Of a stretch of DNA of 64,000 nucleotides, positions 8,237 to 17,211 are shown piece after piece. A program made the position numbers and the translations under genes. The DNA is from CAYNRE01 sp964399535 (GTDB lineage: Bacteria; Planctomycetota; Planctomycetia; Pirellulales; CAYNRE01): NCBI GenBank assembly GCA_964399535.1, contig CAYNRE010000072.1, positions 62,001 to 126,000 of the forward strand, given 5' to 3'. Positions within the stretch are counted from its first letter, which is position 1; every line of letters starts with the position of its first letter. The notes under the pieces are model-generated. The model saw nothing but the letters and a program-made list of their open reading frames with translations. It was not told the DNA's origin and ran no database searches.

Positions 8237-9052
8237 TTACCCGAAGAGAGTTTTTTGGTCGGTGTCGGCGCCGGAACCTGGCGAACGCTTTCGGACCGAT
8301 GGCTTCTTGGGGGCCGCCTTCGCCGTGGCCCGCTTCGCAGCTGCCGACCTGGTTGTTTCTGGCTTGGTGGCGGGCGCGATCGGTTCGACGCATTCGGGCC
8401 GATCGTTGGCCGGGCTGTTGACCAGGGTGCTGACCGGCACCAGTTCAAGCTGCCCCTCGGGAAGCGGACGAAGCAGCGCTTCGAGTTGCTCGCGCTGGCC
8501 GTCGGGGTCGAGCCAGGCATCGATCTGATCGGGGCCGAGAATGACCGGCATCCGCTCGTGTAGTGCGCGCAGCTCGTGGTTGGCCGAGGTGGTCAAAATC
8601 GTCGCGCTGCGAATGGTTTCGTCGGGCCCGCGCCACTCATCCCACAGGCCAGCCAGCAACATCGGCCGTTGGTCGCCGCGCTGGATCAGGTAGGGCTGCT
8701 TGCGGCCTCCCTCGGCGCGCCATTCGTAAAACCCATCGGCGGGAATCAAACAGCGCCGGCGGGCAAAGGCCGAACGAAACGTGGGCTTCGTGGCGGCCGT
8801 TTCGCCGCGGGCGTTGATCGTGCGGTTGCCGATCGCGGTGTCTTGGGCCCAATGGGGAATCAGGCCCCAGCGCAGCAGCACCAGCTCGCGCCCCTGGGGG
8901 GGCGCCAACGCCGGGTCGGCCGCCCGGCGAATGGCGGCAATCTGCTGGCTGGGCGCAATGTTGTAGCGCGGCGACAGCTGCGGGCCGTCGAATAGCTCGA
9001 ATTGCCGGGCCAACTCGTGGGCCGGCGTTCGTAAGGTGAAGCGTCCGCACAT
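8237..9052 (-). CDS. SRAP (YedK/HMCES-type) abasic-site shield protein with clamp-motif tail
   Basis: The first 220 residues are a complete SRAP domain, which cross-links to abasic sites in single-stranded DNA. Cys2 (after Met removal), Asn80 (RTINARGET), Glu110 (GFYEW) and His165 (LHERMP) match the YedK active-site residues. Family members are about 220 residues long, whereas this one is 271. The extra tail (223-271) is Lys/Ala/Pro-rich and apparently disordered. It ends in QKTLF at 266-270, one residue from the C-terminus, which fits the bacterial sliding-clamp motif QxxLF. Human HMCES uses a C-terminal PCNA motif in the same place. The gene is upstream of lpxB with a 225-base gap and is probably independent. 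Confidence 0.93.
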   Translation of the reverse strand: MCGRFTLRTPAHELARQFELFDGPQLSPRYNIAPSQQIAAIRRAADPALAPPQGRELVLLRWGLIPHWAQDTAIGNRTINARGETAATKPTFRSAFARRRCLIPADGFYEWRAEGGRKQPYLIQRGDQRPMLLAGLWDEWRGPDETIRSATILTTSANHELRALHERMPVILGPDQIDAWLDPDGQREQLEALLRPLPEGQLELVPVSTLVNSPANDRPECVEPIAPATKPETTRSAAAKRATAKAAPKKPSVRKRSPGSGADTDQKTLFG

Positions 9053-9130
9053 GGCCGGATTCTCACGCGTCGCGTGGCGGAGCGTAGCGGAACCTGTTTT
9101 GCGCGCCGAGGACCGCGCGCAGGGCTCGGT

Positions 9131-9931
9131 CTATTTGCCTTGGAAGTTGGGCGGCCGCTTCTCGAAGAACGAAACCACGGCCTCTTGCACGTCGGCCGTG
9201 TCGATTAGCTGGCTCTGGGCCAGCCGCTCGATGGCCATCTGCACGTGTTTCGGGGTGCCGTCCCCCTGATCGACGATCAGCTTGGCCAACCCCACGGCCA
9301 GCGGCGCGTTGCGAGCAATTTCCTCGCCCAGGGCCACGGCGCCCGCCAGCACTTCGCCCGGCGCTACGACCCGGTTCACCAAGCCCCAGGCCAGCGCTTC
9401 GGGGGCTTCGAGCGAGCGGGCGGTCATCAGCAGATCCTTGGCCCGGCTCGGTCCCACGGTACGGGCCAGGCGCGAGGTGCCCCCCACGTCGGCCACCAGC
9501 CCCATCCGCGCCTCGGGCATTCCCAGCTTCAGATCGCTCGAGGCCACGCGCAGGTCGAAGCTGAGCGCCAGCTCCAGGCCCATACCCAGCACCTGGCCGT
9601 GCAAGGCGCCGATCACCGGCAACTCGGTCGACTCGATGCGGTGCAGGGCCAGCTGCAGCCGCTCGGCCAGTCGGCGCAGCATGCGCCCGGCGTTCAAATC
9701 GGGATGCTCGCTACGGGCCGAGGCGAGCGACATCAGGTCGATGCCGGCGGAAAAAATGGGGCCCGCGCCCGACACAATCACCGCGCGCAGGGCCGGGTCA
9801 CGATCGGCCTCGGCCACGGCCAGGGCCACTTCTTCAAGCATCTCGGGCGTCAGGGCATTGCGCTTCTCGGCCCGATTGAGCACCACGTGCCAACAGACCC
9901 CCTCGCGTCGCGTTGCGACTAGTTCGCTCAT
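9131..9931 (-). CDS. Crotonase-family protein, dienoyl-CoA isomerase-like
   Basis: This 266-residue enoyl-CoA hydratase/isomerase-fold protein has the CoA-binding GAGPIFSAGIDLMSLA segment near residues 53-70 and the oxyanion region HGQVLGMGLELALSFDLR near 113-130. AGIDLM and the later GLVADVGGTSRLARTVG resemble delta(3,5)-delta(2,4)-dienoyl-CoA isomerase more than simple hydratases. The Asp in ADVG corresponds to a catalytic acid in that subfamily. It would act on unsaturated acyl-CoA in the cytoplasm. No other beta-oxidation gene lies nearby, so the pathway is uncertain. The subfamily is inferred from short motifs only. Confidence 0.85.
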   Translation of the reverse strand: MSELVATRREGVCWHVVLNRAEKRNALTPEMLEEVALAVAEADRDPALRAVIVSGAGPIFSAGIDLMSLASARSEHPDLNAGRMLRRLAERLQLALHRIESTELPVIGALHGQVLGMGLELALSFDLRVASSDLKLGMPEARMGLVADVGGTSRLARTVGPSRAKDLLMTARSLEAPEALAWGLVNRVVAPGEVLAGAVALGEEIARNAPLAVGLAKLIVDQGDGTPKHVQMAIERLAQSQLIDTADVQEAVVSFFEKRPPNFQGK

Positions 9932-9998
9932 GGCTGGCCACTTCCCCAGGTTAATACGACTCGCCCATCAGGCGGCGGCGCGAGGCCGCCCTAACCGG

Positions 9999-10146
9999 TT
10001 CGTCGAAATATGCCGTCGTGGCATATTTCAACCTCGCCAAGTGCGGAGCCAAGCTCCGCACGGCTCGCAAAATAACGTCTTGCGTCGCTGTTTTGGCATC
10101 GCATCCCTGCGATGACGCAGCCCGATGAATACTCCAAGGGGCTGCT
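9999..10146. repeat. Structured dispersed repeat, copy 1
   Basis: This intergenic element matches a second copy at 61244-61392. The core from 10030 to 10122 aligns without gaps to 61276-61368, with 79 of 93 bases identical by hand count. It contains hairpins at 10005-10029 (10-bp stem), 10041-10061 (GTGCGGAGC / GCTCCGCAC, loop CAA) and 10097-10114 (CATCGCA / TGCGATG). The middle stem shows two base-pair swaps relative to copy 2. It fills half of the 300-base gap between the crotonase and Gfo/Idh genes. The rest of the gap shows nothing recognisable. Confidence 0.85.
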
Positions 10147-10231
10147 AGCTTAGTTGTAGGCCCGCGGGCTGCCCGGAACAACTGCCGATGGACCGAGGGC
10201 GCGATGCCGCGCCCGGCAGGGGTTAGACCGG

Positions 10232-11341
10232 TTAGGCGGGGAAAGTGCCTGGGGGCCGCCAAAGATCGATCGGCTTGGCCGCATCGGTGGCAAAGGGCAG
10301 GGAGATTTTGCGCCCCTGACCGGCCGAAGCGTAGGCCGCCATAATGAGTTCCAACACCGCCCGGCCGTCGTCGCCGCCGACCAACGGCGGGCGGTTGTCG
10401 CGGGCACAGGCGACGAAGTGGGCCATTTCCTGAGGAAAGCCGTAGTTCCAGGCTTCTTCGTAAATGGTAAAGCTCCAGCCGGCCGTGGAACCGGCCTTCT
10501 CCACGGCGTAACCGTAGCCCGATTGCGAATAGGTGTGAATCGAGTTGCCTCGCAGCAGATCGGCATAGGCCACGCCCTGCGAGCCATACACCTCGGCCCG
10601 ATCGTCCATGCCGCCCGGTTTGCACCAGCTTTCCTCGGCCAGGCCGGTGCAGCCGTTTTCGAACTCGACGATGATCAGGGCCTCGTCGTCGCCGCGCGTT
10701 TTCTGGCCATGGACGCTGGTTTGCATTTGGGCGTAAATGCTGGTGGCTCGGGGCTTCCGACCCTCGGGCCCGGACAGAATCCAGCGGAAGAACTCGAGGG
10801 CGTGGCAGCCCATGTCGAGCGTGACGCCCCCGCCCGAGCGGTCGACGTCCCAGAACCAGGCCGAGTGGGGGCCGTCGTGCTTTTCGCATTGTTTGATCAG
10901 GTGCGGTTTGCCCACGGCCCCCTCGTCGATCAGCCGCTTGAGCCGCACATACTTGGGTGCGAAGCAAAGCTCCTCGGCGTACATAAGCTGCACGCCGGCC
11001 GCGCGGCAGGCCTGAATCATCTGGTCGCACTCGGCCAGGTTCATGGCCAGGGGCTTCTCGACCACCACGTGTTTGCCCGCGGCGGCCGCCGCGCAAACGG
11101 CCTCGCAGTGCAGGTCGTTGGGCAGACCCAGCACGACCAGCTCGATGTCGTCGCTGGCGAGCACCTGGCGGTAGTCGGTGTACCAGCGGCGAATGCCCCG
11201 CGCTTCGGCAAAGGCCTTGACGTGGGCCAGGGTGGGCGACGCCACGGCCCGTACCTCGGCCCCCGCCACCTGCTGGAGGGCTTCGAAGTGCAGGGCCGAA
11301 ATGAATTGGCTTCCCACCAGGCCGACGCCGACGGTTCGCAT
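10232..11341 (-). CDS. Gfo/Idh/MocA family NAD(P)-dependent oxidoreductase
   Basis: The 369-residue protein has the Rossmann start VGVGLVGSQFISALHFEAL and the family signature VVVEKPLAMNLAECD near residues 92-106. The C-terminal alpha/beta domain contains GGGVTLDMGCHALEFFRWIL, where the histidine is the usual substrate-side residue. These enzymes oxidise or reduce sugars and cyclitols. Expansion of the family is typical of planctomycetes. HDGPHSAWFWDVDRSGGG is a pattern of the subgroup near inositol dehydrogenases, but the substrate cannot be named. It appears to be monocistronic. Confidence 0.92.
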   Translation of the reverse strand: MRTVGVGLVGSQFISALHFEALQQVAGAEVRAVASPTLAHVKAFAEARGIRRWYTDYRQVLASDDIELVVLGLPNDLHCEAVCAAAAAGKHVVVEKPLAMNLAECDQMIQACRAAGVQLMYAEELCFAPKYVRLKRLIDEGAVGKPHLIKQCEKHDGPHSAWFWDVDRSGGGVTLDMGCHALEFFRWILSGPEGRKPRATSIYAQMQTSVHGQKTRGDDEALIIVEFENGCTGLAEESWCKPGGMDDRAEVYGSQGVAYADLLRGNSIHTYSQSGYGYAVEKAGSTAGWSFTIYEEAWNYGFPQEMAHFVACARDNRPPLVGGDDGRAVLELIMAAYASAGQGRKISLPFATDAAKPIDLWRPPGTFPA

Positions 11342-11572
11342 GGCACGATCTCACGGGGCTCGAGTCGGCGCCCTGGGCAAGGTCGTTGGGCGCCGGGAGT
11401 GGGAAGTCTCTCGCTGGGCCCGGTCGCGGTCAAGCGCGTGCCCGGGGGTCGCGGTTGGGCAGCGGCCGATCGTGGTGCCGTCGGTTGGTTGGTCCTGGGG
11501 GGCGACCAACTGGGCAGGCAAGCCGCCCACGGGGCAGCCTCGGAGCGAAGCCCGGCGACCTGGCCAGAGGCC

Positions 11573-14500
11573 TTAGGCCGGCTCGGCGTGAGGGGCCGGC
11601 TCGCTGTTGTCGGCCCCCGGGTCCAGGCGGTCCACCAGCTCGACCTCGATTGCATTGGAGTCGCTGGCCTGCGCATCGTCCGGCCGCGGCAGCGGCGCGA
11701 CCGGCTGGTCATCGGCCTTGGCCCCGCGCTCCACGGGAGTGCGCGTAGAACGCCGATGGCAGCGGACCGCACGGCCGAAGTAAACCACCGCGACCAGGGC
11801 GCACCCCAGCCCCGCAAACTGGCGGGGAAGCCACTGCAAGCCGGAACCAAAGTACAGATAGACACCCGCACATACGGCAGTGAGCACCACGACCAGGCTC
11901 GACACGGCCGACTGGGCCGCCCGGGTCCGCGAATGGGTATCCAGGGCAACTTCGGCCGACAGGTTGGCCAGCTCGCGAAGGTCGGCCAGACCAACCGTCT
12001 TCTCGGGCGCGGCCACTCGCTGGCGGATCGGGCGGGGCGTAAGCTCTCCCCCCTCGGCCATTTGCTCGGCGGTTGGTTCGGTCGATGTCGTGAATTGTCG
12101 ACGCAGGTCGTAGGCCAGCCGGTCGACGGGCTTGGAGCGAGACGGTTGGACCGGCGCGGGGTCGACCGCCGCATTGCCGCCGCGGCTGCGAGCTAAGAGA
12201 TCGGCCATGTACTTTTGGATTTCGTCGCCGTCCTCGCCATCGGCCTCGTGCGCGACCGGACCCGGCCGATGGTCGGCAGCGGCACTCCCAGTCAGAGGCG
12301 ACGGCTCGGGCTGCGGTTCCGGCTGGATCTCCGGCTCCGCTTGACGGGCCGGCTCGTGATGGCTTTCGCGCTCGGCAATACTGTGCGCCGGCGGCGCCGG
12401 TTCGCCCGAGGGCTCGTCGTCGGCGAACAGGTCGGCCCGGCCGTAGCGGCGCAGCACTTCTTCAATGCTAACCGGGCCCCCCGGTTCGCTACCGGCCTCT
12501 TGCTCGGCCGAGGTCGCGGCCACCCGTTCCTCGACCAGGTTGGCGCCAGACTCCTCCGGCGCTGCTTGCGGCGGAGAGTGCAGCCCTTCCCGGTGGGCCG
12601 GCCCGCCGTGGTTGCCGACTGTCCATTGCGTCGCTTGCGAGCCGGGAGAGGATCGTTGATCCGCTCGATCCCGCTGGCACTGCGCGGCCTCGGCCTCGAA
12701 GGCGGCCCGCTCGCCGGCCAGTTGCAATCGTTCGATGGTGAGCTGGGCCAGCTCGTCGCTGAATTGCCGTCGTTCCTCGATCAGCGCGGTCCGCTCGGAT
12801 TCGAGTTGCGAGCGCAGCTGGTCGATTTCGCCCGCCGGGTGCGACGGCGAATCGGTCGGTTGACCGGCGTTTTCGGCCAGTTCGCTCGCGGCGTCGGTCG
12901 TGAGAGCGGTGGCCGCCAAGTTCTGGTGGGCCGCCTGCTGCTCGTCGGCGAGCCGCTGGCTCCAGGCCTCGAGCTGGCGCGATCGTTCTTCCAGCTCGCG
13001 GTGCAGTCGCTCGATCTCGGCTTGCCGGGCAGCGAGCTGCTCGGTCTCGCAGTCGAGCGCCAGCCGCCGCGCGGCTAGCCGCGCCTCCTCGGCCGGGTCG
13101 AGACTCGGACCAGCGCGGTCGACCGATTCGGCTTCACGCCGAGTAAGAATCTCGCTCCACTGATCAAGCTGGGCCGACCGCTCCCAGAGGGCCGCCTCGC
13201 GATCGCTGAGCTGCTCGCGCCGTGCCTCGAGCGATTCCTCGCGACCGCACAACTCGGCCTGCAGGGCCTCCAGTTCGGCCCGCTCGTCGCTGCCGGCCTG
13301 GCGCAATTCAGCAAGCTGCCGCTGCTGGTCGCTGAGCGCCGTCCGGGCCAGGGCAAGTTCTTGTTGCTCGGCCTGAATCGCGAGCTGAACCTGGGCCAAT
13401 TCGGCGTGCTGTGCCTGGAGCCGCTCGCGCTCGGCGGCCAGGCCGGCCACCTCGGCCACTACGGCGGCCTGTCGGGCAGCCTGCTCGGCTTGTTCGTTGT
13501 TCAAGGCCTGCCGGGCGGCCTCGAGTTGCGCTCGCTCGGTGTCGAGTATCGCCCGCTGGGTGGCGAGCGTCTGGTGCTCTTGGGCAATGGTTTCCTGTCG
13601 CTGGGCCAGCTCCAATTCGATGCGTGCCGACGACTCGTCCGCCTCGGCGGTCTGCTGAGCAGTTTCCCACTGGCCCCGTTCGGCCTGCAGCGCGGCGCGC
13701 TCCGTCTCGAGTTGGCCTTGGGCCGCCGCCAGCGACTGCTGGGCGAGCTCCAGTCGGCCCTGCGCCGAGATCAAGTCGGCTTGTTCCGCGGCGAGCGACT
13801 CGGATTGGGCTCGCAGCTCGGCCGCGCGGAAATCGAGATCGTTGACCTGGCTGGTCAACTCTTGTTGCCGGGCGTAGAGCTCGGTCCATTGGCGGTCGAG
13901 TTCCGCCGTGCGCTCGGTGAACTGCTTGCGCTCTTGGGCGAGGGCCTGTTGATCGCCGCCTAGGCTGGCTCGCCAGTTTTCCAGCTCGCTACGCTCGGCG
14001 GCGCACTGGTCGCGCTGGGCGTCGAGTGATTCTCGATCGGTTTGGAGCTGAGCGAGCTGGCTGGCGAGCAGGGCACTCTCGTTGGCGGTCGAGAGGCGAT
14101 CGGTCTCGACACGCGCGCGCTCCGCCTCTAACTCGCCTTGTCGCTCGGAAAGCTGGCCCGCCCATTGCTCAAGCTCGGTCCGCTGACCTTCGAGCATGCG
14201 GCGCTGTTCGGCGAATTCAGTCTGCGCCTGCTGTTGGTCGGCGCGAGCGAGGTTGAGCTCGGCCTGGGCCTGGTCGAACCGCTGCTGGGCTGCGTTCAAC
14301 TCGTCGACGCGGAGGGCCAGCGTCTGCCCCTCGGCGTCGAGCTGTTGCCGCCTGACCAACAGCTCGGCCGCCTGGAGGTCGATTTGCTCCTGCCGGGCGG
14401 AAAGTTCCGCGGCCCGGGCATCGAGCTCGTGGTGGCGGAGTGTTTGGTCGCTGGCCAGCACGTCGAGCTGTTGGCTGCGGACGTCGAGCCGCTGGCGTTC

Positions 14501-16804
14501 GATCGAGAGCGCCGATTGCTGCTCGGCCAGTTGGGCCTGGCCGGCTTGCAGGCCGGCCTGCTGCAGCTCGAGCTGCTCTCGCTGGGCCTGAAAGGCGGCT
14601 CGCTCGTCGGCCCATTGGGCCTGTTGGGCCTGCAAAGCTGCTTGCGCTTCGCCAAGCTGGGCCTGCTGCGTTTGCCAGTCGGCCTGCTCGGCCGCGAGTT
14701 GCGAGCGGTCCTGGGCGAGCTGGGCCAGTTCGGCGGCGCACTGGGCCGACTGTTGGTCGCAGTCAGCGCGGCTTTGGGCCAGCTCGGCCCCCCAACGCTC
14801 CAATTCGGCGGCGCGCTGGTCTTGGCGCGATTGTCCGTCTTCCAGAAGCTGGCGAAGCTCGTCCAGTTCCCGGCGGCATTGGCCCAGGTTCTCCGCCTCT
14901 TGGCTTAGTTGCAGTTGTTGTGCCTGGAGCGCGTCGTGCGAGGCCTGCAATTCGGTCCGCCAGTTGGCCAGCCGTTGCTGCTCGTCGGACAGGGCCTGTT
15001 GCTGGCCTTGCAGCCGGGCAGACCACTCGACCAACTCGCCGTCGCGCTGGCTGAGCGCCTGCCGGGCCTCGTCCAGCTCGGCCTGTGCCTTTTCCAGTTG
15101 AAAGGTGCCGGCTTCGAGCGCGATTTGCTGGCGGGCGAAATCGTCGCGGATCGACTCGATGCGCTGCCGCTCTTGGGCCAGGGCCTGACGGTCGGATTCC
15201 AGGGCCTGCCAGCGCTCGGAAACGGCGCGCCGGTCGTTCTCAAGCTCGGCGCGGGCGGCATCCAATTCGCTGCTCGAGTGCTGAACCGTTTGTTGCCAGT
15301 GGGTGAAACGGTTCTGTTCATCCGTCAGTCGAGCCTCTTGCTCGCCCAAACAGAGCTCGCGCTGGGCCAGTTGCCGCTGGGCCTCGTGGAGCGTCTCCCA
15401 AGCCGCGTCGAGCGAACGTTGCCGTTGCTGGTGTTCGTTTTCCCGGTCTTGCACCTGTTGCCGCCAGGCCGCTCGGTCGGCTTCCCAATCGGCGCAGGCT
15501 TGTTGCCAGGCCGCCTGCGTGGCGGCCAGGTCGTCGCGCGCCTGGGAAATCTCCAGTTCCGTGGCCAGACGGCGCTGGTGGTCGAGTTGTTCGTGGGCCC
15601 GCAGCGCCAGCTCGGCCAGCGCCAGGCGCTCTTCGGCGGCGGCGATTTGCTCGGCCTCGGAGGCGAGCGAAGCGGCGCGCTGATCGAGCCCCAGCCGTTC
15701 GCGCAATTGAGCGTCGGCAACCTCCCACCGCTCGCGCTCCCAATCGCCCCACTGCTGGGCCAATTGTCGCTCGCGGCGGGTCAATGCCGATTCGCGTTGG
15801 GCCAATTCCGCTTCGCGCTCGGCCAACGCGGTTCGCTCGACCTGCTGGGCCGTGTGCCATTGCTGTTCTTGGACCGACCAGGCAATTTGCTGCTGGGCGG
15901 CCTGGCGAACCAGTTCCTCGTGCTGGGCCGTCAGCCGCTCCCACTGGGCCGCGATCGCCGCGCGGTGGGCCGGGTCGCTCCAGGGATCGGCCGCCCGCTC
16001 GGCGGTCCAGGCATCGCGCTCCGCAATCCAGTCAGCGCGCTGTTGATCCAGTTGTTCGGCCAGTGCCGCGATTTCGTCCTGGCGCTCGCGCCACAACGCC
16101 TGAGCGGCTTGCTGTTCCTGGGCGAATTGGAATTGGGCCCGCTCAAACGCCGCCTGGTCGGTCTGGAGAAGCTGTCGCAGGGCGAGCAGTTGGGCTTGCT
16201 CGTCGCGCACCGCGTCGTCGAATTGTTGGGCTTGCCGCCGCCGCGCCGTTTCCTCTTCCTGGCGCGTCTGACGAAGTCGGGTCAGGGCCGCCTGCTCGGC
16301 TTCGCGGCGCATCGCCAACAGAAACAACTCGTCGCGCAGCGCCGTGAGTTGGGCCGTTTCCCGCTCCCAATCCTCCGCCGCCGGGTTCGAGGGGGGCGGA
16401 CAAATCGCCGCAGACGGAATGCTTTCCAGAGGATCGCGCTGCGGCACCGGCTCGCAGGCCCCTTGCCCTAGGTCGATGACCTCAAGCTCCAACGGGCCAA
16501 TCTGCAGACAGTCGCCCGAATTCAATTGGGCTTCGTCGAACGAGCGACCGTTGAGCCGCGCGGCCTGGGCCCAGCTTCGAATTAGCGTGCGATGCTGGCC
16601 GCGAAGAATCAGGCATTCCAGGTCGGCCACTTTCGGCGCGGCGACCCGGACGGTCGATTGCTGACCCGCCCCCACGGTGCATTTCTGGGCCCGCACCTGG
16701 ATTAGCCGCTCGGCCCTAGGCTCGCTACGCACGCGCAACGAGAGCGGGCCGGGCAAATTGCCCAGCAGACCGGTCGTCGGCGTGTCTTGTAGCAGCTTCG
16801 GCAT
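11573..16804 (-). CDS. Giant coiled-coil protein with degenerate FHA domain and C-terminal membrane segments
   Basis: This is a single 1743-residue frame. Residues about 18-115 look like an FHA beta-sandwich (CTVGAGQQSTVRV, then LNSGDCLQIGPLELEVIDL), but the phosphothreonine-binding Gly-Arg and Ser-x-x-His signatures are missing. From about 150 to 1330 almost every residue is A, Q, E, L, R or D in heptad-like order, with few prolines, which predicts one of the longest coiled coils in the genome. An acidic, Pro-rich linker follows to about 1590. Two hydrophobic segments (SSLVVVLTAVCAGVYLYFG and FAGLGCALVAVVYFG) then precede a short tail of about 70 residues. I infer a membrane-anchored rod. 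Segregation, scaffold or secretion roles are all possible. It diverges from the pair at 17212-19928. Confidence 0.85.
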   Translation of the reverse strand: MPKLLQDTPTTGLLGNLPGPLSLRVRSEPRAERLIQVRAQKCTVGAGQQSTVRVAAPKVADLECLILRGQHRTLIRSWAQAARLNGRSFDEAQLNSGDCLQIGPLELEVIDLGQGACEPVPQRDPLESIPSAAICPPPSNPAAEDWERETAQLTALRDELFLLAMRREAEQAALTRLRQTRQEEETARRRQAQQFDDAVRDEQAQLLALRQLLQTDQAAFERAQFQFAQEQQAAQALWRERQDEIAALAEQLDQQRADWIAERDAWTAERAADPWSDPAHRAAIAAQWERLTAQHEELVRQAAQQQIAWSVQEQQWHTAQQVERTALAEREAELAQRESALTRRERQLAQQWGDWERERWEVADAQLRERLGLDQRAASLASEAEQIAAAEERLALAELALRAHEQLDHQRRLATELEISQARDDLAATQAAWQQACADWEADRAAWRQQVQDRENEHQQRQRSLDAAWETLHEAQRQLAQRELCLGEQEARLTDEQNRFTHWQQTVQHSSSELDAARAELENDRRAVSERWQALESDRQALAQERQRIESIRDDFARQQIALEAGTFQLEKAQAELDEARQALSQRDGELVEWSARLQGQQQALSDEQQRLANWRTELQASHDALQAQQLQLSQEAENLGQCRRELDELRQLLEDGQSRQDQRAAELERWGAELAQSRADCDQQSAQCAAELAQLAQDRSQLAAEQADWQTQQAQLGEAQAALQAQQAQWADERAAFQAQREQLELQQAGLQAGQAQLAEQQSALSIERQRLDVRSQQLDVLASDQTLRHHELDARAAELSARQEQIDLQAAELLVRRQQLDAEGQTLALRVDELNAAQQRFDQAQAELNLARADQQQAQTEFAEQRRMLEGQRTELEQWAGQLSERQGELEAERARVETDRLSTANESALLASQLAQLQTDRESLDAQRDQCAAERSELENWRASLGGDQQALAQERKQFTERTAELDRQWTELYARQQELTSQVNDLDFRAAELRAQSESLAAEQADLISAQGRLELAQQSLAAAQGQLETERAALQAERGQWETAQQTAEADESSARIELELAQRQETIAQEHQTLATQRAILDTERAQLEAARQALNNEQAEQAARQAAVVAEVAGLAAERERLQAQHAELAQVQLAIQAEQQELALARTALSDQQRQLAELRQAGSDERAELEALQAELCGREESLEARREQLSDREAALWERSAQLDQWSEILTRREAESVDRAGPSLDPAEEARLAARRLALDCETEQLAARQAEIERLHRELEERSRQLEAWSQRLADEQQAAHQNLAATALTTDAASELAENAGQPTDSPSHPAGEIDQLRSQLESERTALIEERRQFSDELAQLTIERLQLAGERAAFEAEAAQCQRDRADQRSSPGSQATQWTVGNHGGPAHREGLHSPPQAAPEESGANLVEERVAATSAEQEAGSEPGGPVSIEEVLRRYGRADLFADDEPSGEPAPPAHSIAERESHHEPARQAEPEIQPEPQPEPSPLTGSAAADHRPGPVAHEADGEDGDEIQKYMADLLARSRGGNAAVDPAPVQPSRSKPVDRLAYDLRRQFTTSTEPTAEQMAEGGELTPRPIRQRVAAPEKTVGLADLRELANLSAEVALDTHSRTRAAQSAVSSLVVVLTAVCAGVYLYFGSGLQWLPRQFAGLGCALVAVVYFGRAVRCHRRSTRTPVERGAKADDQPVAPLPRPDDAQASDSNAIEVELVDRLDPGADNSEPAPHAEPA

Positions 16805-17211
16805 GCGGGCTCAGCGCGGCGGGATTGCGTGGTTCCGGGTTTTCGGAGAAAGACACCTTGAGGGCATCTAGGTTAGAAACAGGCCTCGGTCAATGGGGCC
16901 GGATACGCTCGGGGCGGCCATGGCCCGGGTGGTTGAGCGATGCTCGACGCAACCGGCATAATCGAAGCGGGCCCCAGAGCGCGCCCTTCAGGTGGCGGAG
17001 GCCCGGCGACCGCTTCGAGGCTTTCATCGGACTTCGTTTCGGGCGCCACCCTGTCAGAGTCCGGTAAGTTTGCTGTCTGCTCTGGTTTTTCGGACGAGTT
17101 TGCGTTTGGTAGGTCGTGTACGCTTTAAACGGAATCTGCCGCCACGCGGTACCAACCCGCGGTGTCCACGGGCGGCTCCGGACGCAATTGACGGTCTGGT
17201 GGTGCGAGAAC
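16805..17211. other. Divergent intergenic region
   Basis: This roughly 400-base gap separates the giant coiled-coil gene from the zinc-ribbon gene and must hold two outward promoters. The stretch around 17030-17130 is less GC-rich than its surroundings, with several T-runs, and is the likely promoter area. I see no convincing -35/-10 pair, repeat or RNA gene. Confidence 0.4.

Noticed and set aside
14909..16471. 520-residue Leu/Gly-rich plus-strand frame opposite the coiled-coil gene
   Set aside because: The Leu/Gln-rich antisense pattern follows from Gln/Glu codons of the coiled coil. The same applies to frames at 12215-13078 and 14138-14908.
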